DNA from: Verrucomicrobiota bacterium
GTDB lineage: Bacteria; Verrucomicrobiota; Verrucomicrobiia; Opitutales; Opitutaceae
Assembly (NCBI GenBank): GCA_023446735.1
Contig: JAEXPQ010000330.1
Location: forward strand, 1 to 10,000
Direction of reading: 5' to 3'
Length of the DNA: 10,000 bases
The notes beneath the pieces are model-generated. The model had not been told where the DNA came from and made no database searches. It worked only from the letters and a program-made list of their open reading frames with translations. The translations under genes and the position numbers were made by a program. Position 1 is the first letter of the stretch, and each line of letters opens with the position of its first letter. Positions 1 through 7,218 of the stretch are shown piece by piece.

Positions 1-519
1 GTGAAGACCGCCGGCATCTCGGATGCCTTCAAGGCCAACTGCGGCCCCGGCTTCGTGTTCGAGGGCCCGGTGGTGATCTTCGAGAGCCAGGACGACGCCT
101 GTGCCGGCATTCTCGCCGGGAAGGTGAAGGCCGGGGACATCGTGATCATCCGCAACGAAGGCCCGCGCGGCGGACCCGGCATGCAGGAGATGCTCTCGCC
201 CACGAGCTACATCGTCGGCATGGGCCTCGGCGACAAGGTCGCGCTCATCACCGACGGCCGTTTCAGCGGCGGCACCGCTGGCGCCTGCATCGGCCACGTT
301 TCGCCCGAGGCCGCCGAGGGCGGCCCGATCGGCCTCCTCAAGGAAGGCGACCGCCTGCGCATCGACTTCCCCGGCCGCCGGATCGACATCCTCGTCGACA
401 AGGCCGAGCTCGCCGAGCGCCGCACCACCTGGCAGCCCGTGCAGCGCGAGCTCACCGGCTGGCTCGCCCGCTACCGCAAGCTCGTCGCCAACGCCAGCAA
501 GGGCGGCGTGCTCTCGTAG
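1..519 (+). CDS. ilvD: Dihydroxy-acid dehydratase, C-terminal part (5' end outside window)
   Basis: IlvD dehydrates 2,3-dihydroxy-isovalerate and 2,3-dihydroxy-3-methylvalerate to the 2-keto acids in valine, leucine and isoleucine synthesis. It is a cytoplasmic Fe-S, Mg-dependent enzyme. Only the last 172 residues are here. The GTG at base 1 is almost certainly an internal Val codon of the conserved VKTAG stretch, since family members are about 550-570 residues. Visible family marks are the NEGPRGGPGMQEM segment (residues 52-64, with the Glu of GMQEM a known metal ligand in the family), the second IlvD/Edd signature LITDGRFSGGT (82-92), whose Ser89 matches the catalytic serine, and GHVSPEA (98-104). 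The C-terminus ends in the usual ASKGGVLS-type tail. The Fe-S cysteines lie upstream, outside the window. The related sugar-acid dehydratase Edd is less likely because the tail and the PTSYIVGMGLGDKVALITDGRFSGG stretch match IlvD better. The next gene is 156 bp away and looks unrelated. Confidence 0.95.
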   Translation: MKTAGISDAFKANCGPGFVFEGPVVIFESQDDACAGILAGKVKAGDIVIIRNEGPRGGPGMQEMLSPTSYIVGMGLGDKVALITDGRFSGGTAGACIGHVSPEAAEGGPIGLLKEGDRLRIDFPGRRIDILVDKAELAERRTTWQPVQRELTGWLARYRKLVANASKGGVLS

Positions 520-539
520 GTCGTCCCTTCAGGGCGACC
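519..539 (+). terminator. Possible weak hairpin after ilvD
   Basis: Directly at the ilvD stop, GGTCG (519-523) pairs with CGACC (535-539) and CCC (525-527) pairs with GGG (532-534). This leaves one bulged T (524) and a TTCA loop. No T tract follows, so it is only a possible terminator or 3'-end stabiliser. In sequence this GC-rich, such a hairpin could arise by chance. Confidence 0.3.
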
Positions 540-675
540 CGATCGGCGCTGCGCTCGCACCAGTTGCGAACAAAGCGCCGGCCTGGTCGTGCTGAAGCAG
601 CGACCCACGCGCAGGCGCTCCTGACCGAGCACCTGCTTGCAGTGCATTCCCGCAGAGCCACACTTCCTCCCGCCC

Positions 676-1515
676 ATGCCGAACCTCTTCATCATCGCGG
701 GGCCGAATGGCGCGGGGAAGACGACCTACGCGCGGCGTTTCCTGAACGAGGAGCTGCGCATCGGCGAGTTCCTCAATGCCGATCTGATCGCCGCCGGCCT
801 CTCGCCCTTCGCGCCGGACAAAGCGGCGTTCGAGGCCGGCCGCCTCATGCTCAAGCGCCTGCGCGACCTCGCCGCACGCCGCGTAGATTTCTCCTTCGAG
901 ACCACGCTTTCCGGCCGCGCCTACGCTCCGCTCCTGCGCGAGATGCGCGCCGCCGGCTACCGCATCCGGCTCGATTTCCTCTGGATCCCCACGCTCGACC
1001 TCACGCGTGATCGCGTGAAGCAGCGCGTGGCGAAAGGCGGCCACGATATTCCCGAGGACGTCCAACAGCGCCGCTTCCATCTTGGCGTGCGCAACCTCGC
1101 CGAACTGTACCGGCCGCTGGTGAACCACTGGCGCCTGTACGAAAACACCGGCAAGGAACCACATCTGGTCGCGGAGGAAGAGGACGGGCTCTTCTCAGTC
1201 GAGGATGCACCGCTTCTTGCCCGGATCGAGTGGAGCGCTAGCGTTTCGTTCATGCCTGAGGGAAAACAGTCCACGGTCGAAGAGGCCTTCCACATGACAC
1301 CGGACGAGGAGACCCGCGCTTCCATGCGCGCGATGCGGAAGGCCTTCGCCGATGCCGTGCTGGAGAACCTCCGTTTCGGCTTGCCGGTCGTGCAGTACAT
1401 CGACGGCAAGGTCGTGCACGTGCCCGCCGAGGAACTCGCGCCGCTCGCGCGCCGGATCCTCGCCGCCAACGGCGAACCGCTCCCCGAGGACATCGCCGCC
1501 GGGCAGAAGTTTTGA
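676..1515 (+). CDS. Zeta-toxin-like P-loop kinase (COG4185 type) with C-terminal antitoxin-like extension
   Basis: A 279-aa P-loop protein of the predicted ABC-type ATPase/zeta-toxin-like family. The Walker A motif GPNGAGKT is at residues 9-16. NADLIA-GLSP (34-44) and FSFETT (72-77) match the family's substrate and catalytic segments. The run RVKQRVAKGGHDIP (113-126) followed by R132/R133 matches the Arg-rich region. True zeta toxins phosphorylate UDP-GlcNAc; the substrate here is unknown. The kinase core ends near residue 185. Residues 207-279 form a second block with a basic helix (MRAMRKAF, 217-224) and a VVQYIDGKVVHVPAEEL segment (238-254). This resembles the small separate protein often encoded beside such kinases, so the gene may be a toxin-antitoxin fusion (inference from memory of family members). 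ATG 676 was chosen because MPNLFIIAGPNG is the standard N-terminus. A TTG at 637 would add 13 atypical residues. No Shine-Dalgarno is visible. No separate antitoxin gene lies on either side. Confidence 0.85.
   Translation: MPNLFIIAGPNGAGKTTYARRFLNEELRIGEFLNADLIAAGLSPFAPDKAAFEAGRLMLKRLRDLAARRVDFSFETTLSGRAYAPLLREMRAAGYRIRLDFLWIPTLDLTRDRVKQRVAKGGHDIPEDVQQRRFHLGVRNLAELYRPLVNHWRLYENTGKEPHLVAEEEDGLFSVEDAPLLARIEWSASVSFMPEGKQSTVEEAFHMTPDEETRASMRAMRKAFADAVLENLRFGLPVVQYIDGKVVHVPAEELAPLARRILAANGEPLPEDIAAGQKF
1281..1296 (+). promoter_or_regulatory. Possible internal ribosome-binding site and ATG inside the zeta-like gene
   Basis: AGAGG (1281-1285) lies 8 nt before an in-frame ATG at 1294, which is residue Met207 of the kinase-like gene. 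Initiation here would give a separate 73-aa protein covering exactly the antitoxin-like C-terminal block. The gene's own start at 676 has no comparable Shine-Dalgarno, which makes the internal site stand out. AGAGG runs are frequent by chance, so this is only a candidate. Confidence 0.25.
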
Positions 1516-1627
1516 GGGCGTGGAGTAGCCGGGGAGGTCGTACCGTAGGCGGTCTCTTCGTTGCCACCTTGGATCGTTCGCACGTCGCATCGCGTTTGTA
1601 GATCCTGTTTGGCGGGTTGGTTGTGGG

Positions 1628-1662
1628 GAAAAACGAGCCGCCCCCGGTGGACCGGGGGCGGC
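1628..1662 (-). terminator. Rho-independent terminator of the DUF4252 gene
   Basis: A perfect 12-bp stem pairs GCCGCCCCCGGT (1637-1648) with ACCGGGGGCGGC (1651-1662) across a GG loop; in practice the apical pairs open into a tetraloop. Read on the - strand it is followed by TCG and then five T (complement of 1629-1633). It lies about 36 bp after the stop of the - strand gene ending at 1698. On the + strand no T tract follows, so the direction is -. It also separates this gene from the convergent zeta-like gene. Confidence 0.85.
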
Positions 1663-1697
1663 ATGGAGACACAAAGAAGCGACGTGACGGGGCTCGC

Positions 1698-2312
1698 TCA
1701 GCTCTTCTCGACCGGCGCGGCCGGGGCGCTCGGTGCCGCAGGAGCAGCGGGGGCGGCGGCCGGGTTGCAGTGGATCTTCTTGAGGTGGTCGATGCCGTAC
1801 TTCTCGCCGATGGCGGCGATGCGGGTCGGGTCGATGTTGCCCACGATGTTCACGAAGACGGCGTCGTCGTTCTTGCTGAGCACGGTGATGGTAAGGCCCT
1901 CGATGGTGGAGGTGCGACCGAGCTTCACGAAGATGGCCACGTCGTCGCCGTTGTCCTGGACGTTGACGGCGCGGTGCCAGCCTTGGGCGGCGAGGTCGGC
2001 GCGGATCTTGCCGACGCGTTCGGTGAGGTCGGCGCGGTTCTTCTCGTCCATGCCGAGGACGTTCACGCGGATCTGCTTGAGGTCCTTGATGAGCGCAGCG
2101 GCGTCGGCGTCCTGGCATTTCGCGATCGTGGCGGCGAAGTTGAGGAGCGGCTCGGGGAGGTTGATCTCGACGTTCTTGGTGCTGGAGGCGCCCGAGAGGG
2201 CCGGGCCGAAGTCGACGAGGCCCGGCTCGGCGGCGCTGGCGAGGGTGGAGGAAAGGGCGAGGCCGGCGGCGCAGACCGCGGCGAGGAGGGTGGAGCGGAG
2301 GACGGATTTCAT
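1698..2312 (-). CDS. Secreted DUF4252-domain protein
   Basis: A 204-aa exported protein of unknown function. The N-terminus is a clear Sec signal peptide: MKSVLRS, then a hydrophobic stretch to about residue 24, with probable cleavage after ASA near residue 27. The mature part matches DUF4252 in outline. It has an 'INLPEPLLNFAATI' opening, a basic 'LKQIRVNVLGMD' strand, a charged helix (NRADLTERVGKIRADL), a GDDVAIFVKLG strand, and a VFVNIVGNIDPTRIAAIGEKYGI segment near the end. The tail is a Pro/Ala-rich linker of about 20 residues (PAAAPAAPAAP...) ending in VEKS. An upstream in-frame ATG at 2369 would add 19 residues before the signal peptide, so ATG 2312 was preferred. No strong Shine-Dalgarno is seen. 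The gene follows the delta-60 repeat gene on the same strand after 114 bp and ends in a strong terminator. DUF4252 proteins are known mainly from Bacteroidota and Verrucomicrobiota; their role is undefined. Confidence 0.8.
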   Translation of the reverse strand: MKSVLRSTLLAAVCAAGLALSSTLASAAEPGLVDFGPALSGASSTKNVEINLPEPLLNFAATIAKCQDADAAALIKDLKQIRVNVLGMDEKNRADLTERVGKIRADLAAQGWHRAVNVQDNGDDVAIFVKLGRTSTIEGLTITVLSKNDDAVFVNIVGNIDPTRIAAIGEKYGIDHLKKIHCNPAAAPAAPAAPSAPAAPVEKS

Positions 2313-2426
2313 GGTGCTGGTTTTCGGAGGGAGGCCGGCGGAAACGAAGGCCGGCGTTGTCCCCAGCACACATCGGCGGACGGAAAGTTGCAGAAAGATC
2401 GGGGCGCCGGCGGGTGGGAGCGAGTT

Positions 2427-5400
2427 TCAGGGCCCTGAGTACTTCACACGCACCCGCATGAAGCGGCGATCGGTGTCCGAACTGGGCAGGATGTCTTTCA
2501 CGGTGATCCGGGCCGGCACCGCGGGCGGGACGATCGCAATCTCCTGCCAATTGACGAGGTCGCTGCTGGCTTCGACGTGGTAGCTGAGATCCAGGGCGAA
2601 GGTCTTCCGCGTGAACTCGATGGCGGCATAGGGCACGCCGTTTTCTGTGACAACGGTAGGATTGATGCTGTCGCCGCGGCCCGCGCCGCGCGGGATGTTA
2701 AAGGCGTAGTGGAAGAGGTTGAGGACGCCGTCGCTCTCGGGGTCTTCATCGGGGAATTTTCTCCAGTCGTCCGCTAGGCCGTTGGCAGCCGCCCATTCGT
2801 AGTACTCGATTTGTGCCTCACTTGTGATGATGAGATCGGCCCCTGTGCTGAGGACGGCGCCGTAGGTGTTGAACACTTCGGCGTGGTAGCGGCCGGAGTC
2901 GGTCAACTTGGCTGTTGAGATGCTCAACGTGGGTGTATCGGAGTCTACGAGATAGCGACCGTCTTTGTACCAGCGGTAATGCAAGTCGGTGCCGCTGGCT
3001 TGGACTTGTAGCACAGTGTTCGTACCCGGAAGAAAGTGGGCACCGATGGGGTCCCGAGTAATGCAGGGCTCCGGGGCGGTGCCGGGCTTCAGCCGAACCA
3101 GTCCGGTCTGGACGAGTCCACAACGGCCGGCTGACGCACCAGCACACAGCAAGCGACCGAGGTCGTCGAATTGGGTCGTGGCGACGGGTGAGGACCCAAG
3201 ATTTGGGACGTGAAACGATGTGTCGCGTGTGTGATTGCTTCGCAGCCGCACAATCGAATCGTAGACACCCCAATAGCCAGTTGAGAACTGACCAGAAAGA
3301 ACAACCCGGTTGTCTGGCATCCAAGTTACAGAATTGGCGACACCGTAACCGATCTCTGCGGGAGATGGCGCCTGCTTAAGCTTGCCATTCGCGTCTAGGC
3401 GGGCGGTGCAGACGGCACTATACATGCCCCAGTAGCTGAATTCGCCGCCGGCCAGCAGGTCCCCATCGGGGAGGGGCGAAATGGTACGAACGCCGCCGTT
3501 GAAGTCTGATCCCTCGCCAAATGTTGGATCAATCGTTCCGTCAGGGAGTAGGCGGCGGAATGAAGGTGAAGGGTAACTGTAGCTGCCGGGCGATCCTTTT
3601 ACGGCGAGAATGCGGCTATCGTTAAGTACCACGATGGAGGAGACAATACGCGCGCCGCCTGTCGTTGGAAACGGATCTGCCGGTGCGATGAAGGACGGGT
3701 CCGCGGCTCCGTTGGCTTCGAAGCGATTGAGCCAACCATCGCCTCCGGCAAGAATCTTGCCATTCGGCTGAAGTGTGAGCGCGGAGGGAGAATTGAACCG
3801 CCGGCCGTCGTCGGCGTCGAAGGAAGGGTCCGGGCTGCCATCGGCGAGCAGCCGATCCAACGCGATGCCACTGGCCTTGTGTGCGAGGACAATTCGCCCG
3901 TCGCCCTGCTGCGCGATGGCGGCAGCAGGCCCACCAGATGACGGAGGGTTGAAGGAGGGATCGACGGTTCCGGATGGCAGTAGCCGGGCGAGGGAGTTGC
4001 GTGGAAGGCCTCCAACCCGGGAGAAATCGCCGCCGACAAGCCAGCCGCCCGAGGGAAGCGGGAGCATGTGAGTGACTTTCGTTGCAGGTTTGAAGAACGC
4101 TAGGTCTGCCGCTCGCCGAAGTGCCCCATCGGTATTGTAGAGGCGGACGCCTCCTTCGTGTTCACCCACCACCACGATCCGGCTACTTGCGGGAAGGATG
4201 GTGATGGCGTTCTCGTTCTGATCCGTGACTGGATAGCGGGGCGCAACAAAGTCGGGGTCGATCGCCCCGCCGGGAAGCAGCCGGATCAGGGTGCGGTTCC
4301 AGGGATCGTAGATCAGGGCTCGGTCCAAGGCGTCGATCGCGATGCGCGCTGGATCGTATTCACTCACATGCACCAAGGACCTATTGTAGGCCTCATCCTT
4401 GCTACCGTCTTCGTTGAGACGTACGACCGAAGCCCCTCCGGTCACCACGACGAGCACAACGCCCCTTGTTTGCGCACAGAATGCATAGATGGTTCCCAAG
4501 TTGTGGGGTGGCGTGAATGTGGTGTCGTGGGAGCCGTCTGGCGAAGCACGGACCAGCGGTCCAACCCACCAGTTGGGCTGGAAGAGGAGGCGGTCGTTGG
4601 CGTCGGTCGCGAAGTGCCCATAAAACGGATCTGCGAAGGCTTTGAATTCAGGATCGAGTTCACCTGTCGGGGTGAGGCGGACAAGGCGTACGCCTTCGGA
4701 GCGCCCGTCGAAGCTAGAGTTACTGTAGACGACGATCTTCCCCGTGGACTGGAGGCCGAGACAGGTAACTTCGCTTTCGAAACCGCGGTTGTTGCCGAAG
4801 GTGCGGTCGAGCGAGCCATCGGTGTTCAAGCGGGCGATGCCGCCGCGCTGCACGTTGTTCACGAAACGAAACGCGCCGCCGATGAGGACTTTGCCGTCGG
4901 GCTGTACCGCGATCGTGAGCACCTTGCCGTCGACTTGGGGAGCGAATCCGGAATCGATGGTTCCGTCGGCGTCGAAACGCGCGAGGTTCCAGCGGCGGGC
5001 GCCGTCGATGGTGGAGAACTCACCACCGACGTAGAAGCCGCCGGTGAGGGTGTCGGCCGCAGTCACCGCAGCGCTTGCACCGGTCGTTTCGATCAGCGGC
5101 AGGAACGAGTCGTCGAGGCAGAACTGGTCGGCGTATTGCGTGGGCGTGGTGATCAGGCGCCCGGCCTGCGAAGTGGTCGACTCGCCGTCGGCGGTGACGA
5201 CCACGTCGTAGAAACCGGCGTCGGCCATCGTGACGGCGTTGAGGGTCAACGACGCGCCGGTGCCGTTGGTGACCGGGGTGCCGAGGCGGCGCCACTGATA
5301 GGAAAGCGTACCGGTCGCCGTGGCGGCTACCGAGAATGTCGCGCTGGTGCCGCTGGTTGCGACCACGGTGGCGGGCTGCTGGGTGATGATGGGCGGCGTG

Positions 5401-5474
5401 GCGAAGCCCGCGGCGCTCGAAGCGAGGAGGGCGCACACGAGTGTGCGCCGGAGGCGTGGGAACTGGAGTGGCAT
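2427..5474 (-). CDS. Large secreted delta-60 repeat / Ig-like protein
   Basis: A 1015-aa secreted protein. The start is a basic N-terminus and hydrophobic core (TLVCALLASSAAGFA) ending near residue 26. A GTG one codon upstream (5477) is the alternative start. Residues about 28-108 form an Ig-like domain with YQWRR and a D-A-G-F-Y-D-V motif. Residues about 145-805 hold 14 recurring units of 43-57 residues, most with an R-L-x-x-D-G-x-x-D-x-x-F core, as in delta-60 (DUF5122) repeats. A second Ig-like domain spans about 803-884 (YRWYKDG and TDSGRYHAEV). The C-terminus has a WAAANGLADDW segment, a DPESDGVLNLFHYAF motif and a YHVEASSDLVNW motif, typical of the ends of verrucomicrobial surface proteins. 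The likely role is a beta-propeller surface or adhesion protein; no enzymatic motif is visible. GC is about 70% near the 5' end (5041-5100), falls to about 53% around 3181-3300, and is about 65% near the 3' end. No clear promoter or Shine-Dalgarno was found. Confidence 0.88.
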   Translation of the reverse strand: MPLQFPRLRRTLVCALLASSAAGFATPPIITQQPATVVATSGTSATFSVAATATGTLSYQWRRLGTPVTNGTGASLTLNAVTMADAGFYDVVVTADGESTTSQAGRLITTPTQYADQFCLDDSFLPLIETTGASAAVTAADTLTGGFYVGGEFSTIDGARRWNLARFDADGTIDSGFAPQVDGKVLTIAVQPDGKVLIGGAFRFVNNVQRGGIARLNTDGSLDRTFGNNRGFESEVTCLGLQSTGKIVVYSNSSFDGRSEGVRLVRLTPTGELDPEFKAFADPFYGHFATDANDRLLFQPNWWVGPLVRASPDGSHDTTFTPPHNLGTIYAFCAQTRGVVLVVVTGGASVVRLNEDGSKDEAYNRSLVHVSEYDPARIAIDALDRALIYDPWNRTLIRLLPGGAIDPDFVAPRYPVTDQNENAITILPASSRIVVVGEHEGGVRLYNTDGALRRAADLAFFKPATKVTHMLPLPSGGWLVGGDFSRVGGLPRNSLARLLPSGTVDPSFNPPSSGGPAAAIAQQGDGRIVLAHKASGIALDRLLADGSPDPSFDADDGRRFNSPSALTLQPNGKILAGGDGWLNRFEANGAADPSFIAPADPFPTTGGARIVSSIVVLNDSRILAVKGSPGSYSYPSPSFRRLLPDGTIDPTFGEGSDFNGGVRTISPLPDGDLLAGGEFSYWGMYSAVCTARLDANGKLKQAPSPAEIGYGVANSVTWMPDNRVVLSGQFSTGYWGVYDSIVRLRSNHTRDTSFHVPNLGSSPVATTQFDDLGRLLCAGASAGRCGLVQTGLVRLKPGTAPEPCITRDPIGAHFLPGTNTVLQVQASGTDLHYRWYKDGRYLVDSDTPTLSISTAKLTDSGRYHAEVFNTYGAVLSTGADLIITSEAQIEYYEWAAANGLADDWRKFPDEDPESDGVLNLFHYAFNIPRGAGRGDSINPTVVTENGVPYAAIEFTRKTFALDLSYHVEASSDLVNWQEIAIVPPAVPARITVKDILPSSDTDRRFMRVRVKYSGP
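3060..5042 (-). repeat. Fourteen degenerate delta-60 protein repeats
   Basis: Inside the large secreted protein, R-[LF]-x-x-[DNS]-G-type cores begin at residues 166, 215, 266, 309, 352, 398, 444, 497, 541, 584, 641, 692, 743 and 794. The spacings are 49, 51, 43, 43, 46, 46, 53, 44, 43, 57, 51, 51 and 51. The units at 444, 692 and 794 are degenerate and lack the final D-x-x-F. Many are preceded by a 'PDGKVLIGGxF' or 'NGKILAGG' strand. The repeats are well diverged at DNA level, so this is an old protein repeat array and not a recent tandem duplication. Confidence 0.75.
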
Positions 5475-5596
5475 CACGAAGAGAGTTTGCGGTCGGCGGC
5501 GCTAGGGGCCTGCTGGTGGCAAGCGCGGAGCCGGCCCTTCCCCTGCGCCTCGATGGGCGAACAAGGCAAGCTGCGGTGGGGCACGTGGCGAGGGGA

Positions 5597-5613
5597 ATCG
5601 GCGATACGCCGAT
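5597..5613 (-). terminator. Short hairpin after the sigma-54 activator gene
   Basis: ATCGGCG (5597-5603) and CGCCGAT (5607-5613) form a perfect 7-bp stem with a 3-nt loop, 7 bp after the stop of the - strand regulator at 5621. The bases that follow on the - strand (TCCCCTCGCC) have no T tract, so termination by this hairpin alone is doubtful. It is the only structure in the 146-bp gap 5475-5620. Confidence 0.35.
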
Positions 5614-5620
5614 GCGTGGC

Positions 5621-7174
5621 CTACTCGGGCGGGCGTCTTGCGGCCGGTCCGGCGGCCAGCTTCGCCCGCACGGTGCGGCGGTCGAGGTCGAGGCGGCGGG
5701 CGGTCTCCTCGATGTTCTGCGTGCGGGCGAATACGCTGCAGCAGTAGTGGGCGAGGAGCTGCTCGGCGGTCCACGAGCCGGAGGCGAAGATCGTGTCCCA
5801 GTCGGGCGCGGAGCCGCGGGCGCCGGCGGTGGCGCGCGGGCGGTATTCGCGGCGGAGGAGGATGTTGCGGACGCATTGCTCCAGCTCGCGGAAGTTGCCG
5901 GGCCAGGCGTAGGCGGCGCCGAGCTTGCGTTGAATCCAGGAAATGACTTCGTCCGCCACGGCGGGCGCCTCGGTCTCGCCCACGAGCCGGCGCGCGATTA
6001 CGCCGACGAGCAGCGCGAGGTCGCCGGGCGAATCGACGAGCTGCTCGCGCAGGGCGGGCGCCGCGATCTGGTCGCCGCAGAGCCGGAAGAAGAAGTCCTC
6101 GCGGAAACGGCCGGCGCGGATCTCGGCCTCGAGGTCGCGGTTGGTGGCGGCGACGACGCGGCCGGCGAAGCGGCGCGGCTCGCTCTCGCCGAGGCGCTGG
6201 AAGCCGCGCGACTGGAGCACGCGGAGGAGTTTCACCTGGATCGCGGCGTCGACCTCGCCGATCTCGTCGAGGAAGACCGTGCCCTCGGCCGGGCAGAGCT
6301 CGAGCCAGCCGGCGCGGTCGGCCAGCGCGCCGGTGAAGGCGCCGCGGCGGTGTCCGAAGAGTTCGGATTCGACAAGGGTCGGCGAGAGCGCGGCGATGTT
6401 GAGCGGGAAGAAGAGTTGCGACGGTTGGCCGGCGAAGAGGCCGCGGCGGACGTCGAAGGGCAGGTGGCGCGAGAGCGCGAGCGCCTGGGCGACGAGTTCC
6501 TTGCCGGTGCCGGACTCGCCGGTGACGAGCGTGGTGATCTCGCCCATCCGCGCGTAGAGGCAGCGCCGGTAGCGGCGCATGTCGTGCGTGAAAACCGATT
6601 GCCAGATCGCCGCGCGCAACTGCGCCATCGGGCGCGAGGCGCCGACCAGCGAGCGGTGGATGTGCACGAACGCTCGGCGGACTTGGAAGAAGAAGGCGAA
6701 GAGCGCCTCCGGCGGGCATTCGTCGAGCAGCGTCACGCCCGGGCGGCGCAGGAGGCGCTCCACTTCGGCGGCGAACTCGCGGTAGTAGGGCGCGCGGTAG
6801 GCGGCGGTGCTTTCGGCGGAGGCGATGGTTTCGTCGAAGCGCGTGCAATAGCGGTGGAAAACCGCGAAGAGCACGAGGTCGGCGAAACGCTCGGCGTCGG
6901 TGGCGGCATGGCGCCCGCCGATCGCCGGCGCGTTGGCGGCGATGCGTTCGACGAGGGCGTCGCCGCGGCGGCGGATGAGCGCGAGGTTGGGCTGGGGGCT
7001 CGATCCTGCGCCCTCGGTCACCGGCTGCAGATTCCAGTCCGACCCCTCGCGCACGAAGTCGGCCGCGAGCGCGTCGCGTTCCGCCTCGATGCGCTCGGGC
7101 AGGAAGGGGTTGGCGTAGATCAGGCGCGAAACCGAATCCGCAAACCCCGTTTCGGCAGCGGAGAATAGGCTCAT
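5621..7174 (-). CDS. Sigma-54-dependent AAA+ transcriptional activator (Fis-type HTH)
   Basis: A 517-aa bacterial enhancer-binding protein, which uses ATP to open sigma-54 promoter complexes. The central AAA+ domain carries Walker A GESGTGKE (219-226), an intact GAFTGA loop (278-283) that contacts sigma-54, Walker B TVFLDEIGE (299-307), sensor I Asn in AATNRD (345), arginine-finger region FREDFFFRL (357-365) and sensor II WPGNFRELE (424-432). A C-terminal Fis-like helix-turn-helix lies at about 486-506 (NIEETARRLDLDRRTVRAKL). The first 210 residues are not a receiver (no phospho-Asp/Lys pattern), nor an obvious GAF or PAS domain. They look mostly helical and I do not recognise the fold. ATG 7174 begins MSLFSAAETGFADS; no Shine-Dalgarno is visible. 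The gene is divergent from the VIT/vWA gene across 169 bp rich in palindromes, so that operon is a likely target, with autoregulation possible. The secreted-protein genes downstream on the same strand could also be targets. Confidence 0.9.
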   Translation of the reverse strand: MSLFSAAETGFADSVSRLIYANPFLPERIEAERDALAADFVREGSDWNLQPVTEGAGSSPQPNLALIRRRGDALVERIAANAPAIGGRHAATDAERFADLVLFAVFHRYCTRFDETIASAESTAAYRAPYYREFAAEVERLLRRPGVTLLDECPPEALFAFFFQVRRAFVHIHRSLVGASRPMAQLRAAIWQSVFTHDMRRYRRCLYARMGEITTLVTGESGTGKELVAQALALSRHLPFDVRRGLFAGQPSQLFFPLNIAALSPTLVESELFGHRRGAFTGALADRAGWLELCPAEGTVFLDEIGEVDAAIQVKLLRVLQSRGFQRLGESEPRRFAGRVVAATNRDLEAEIRAGRFREDFFFRLCGDQIAAPALREQLVDSPGDLALLVGVIARRLVGETEAPAVADEVISWIQRKLGAAYAWPGNFRELEQCVRNILLRREYRPRATAGARGSAPDWDTIFASGSWTAEQLLAHYCCSVFARTQNIEETARRLDLDRRTVRAKLAAGPAARRPPE

Positions 7175-7193
7175 GCGTACGGCTGTAATTAAC

Positions 7194-7208
7194 TGGCATT
7201 CAATGCTA
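7194..7208. promoter_or_regulatory. Dyad GCATT-C-AATGC in the divergent intergenic region
   Basis: GCATT (7196-7200) and AATGC (7202-7206) are perfect inverted repeats around C7201. The outer T7194/A7208 also pair after one mismatch. The dyad is 22-34 bp upstream of the activator's ATG (7174). It is a candidate protein-binding site or mRNA-leader element. Confidence 0.3.
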
Positions 7209-7218
7209 GGTGGCCAAC

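Noticed and set aside
637..675. TTG at 637 as the start of the zeta-like gene
   Set aside because: It adds 13 residues (QCIPAEPHFLPP after the start) that do not fit the family N-terminus. The ATG at 676 gives the usual short strand directly before Walker A.
1637..1662. The perfect 12-bp hairpin as a terminator for the + strand zeta-like gene
   Set aside because: No T tract follows on the + strand and it is over 120 bp from that gene's stop. The T tract is on the - strand side, so it was assigned to the DUF4252 gene.
2332..2356. Two copies of AGGCCGGCG that could pair as a hairpin upstream of the DUF4252 gene
   Set aside because: GCCGGC is self-palindromic, so direct and inverted repeats cannot be told apart, and such 6-mers are common here. 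No T tract or promoter element accompanies it.
1195..2550. A 451-codon - strand frame spanning the zeta-like gene end, the terminator and the DUF4252 gene
   Set aside because: It crosses a strong terminator and overlaps two well-supported genes in other frames. The translation is Arg/Pro-rich, typical of a GC shadow.
5475..5620. A GG-N10-GC match upstream of the delta-60 repeat gene on the - strand
   Set aside because: The match lies in very GC-rich sequence where GG-N10-GC occurs often by chance, and the flanking bases do not fit the TTGGCA/TTGCA consensus.
4158..5747. A 529-codon open frame on the + strand opposite the delta-60 repeat gene
   Set aside because: It has no recognisable domain and runs past both the start of the repeat gene and the intergenic gap. 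It is explained by the antisense of a long coding region.
5441..7168. A 575-codon open frame on the + strand opposite the sigma-54 activator
   Set aside because: It is Glu/Ala/Gly/Arg-rich and mirrors the activator codon for codon. The - strand frame carries all AAA+ motifs in order, so this is a shadow.
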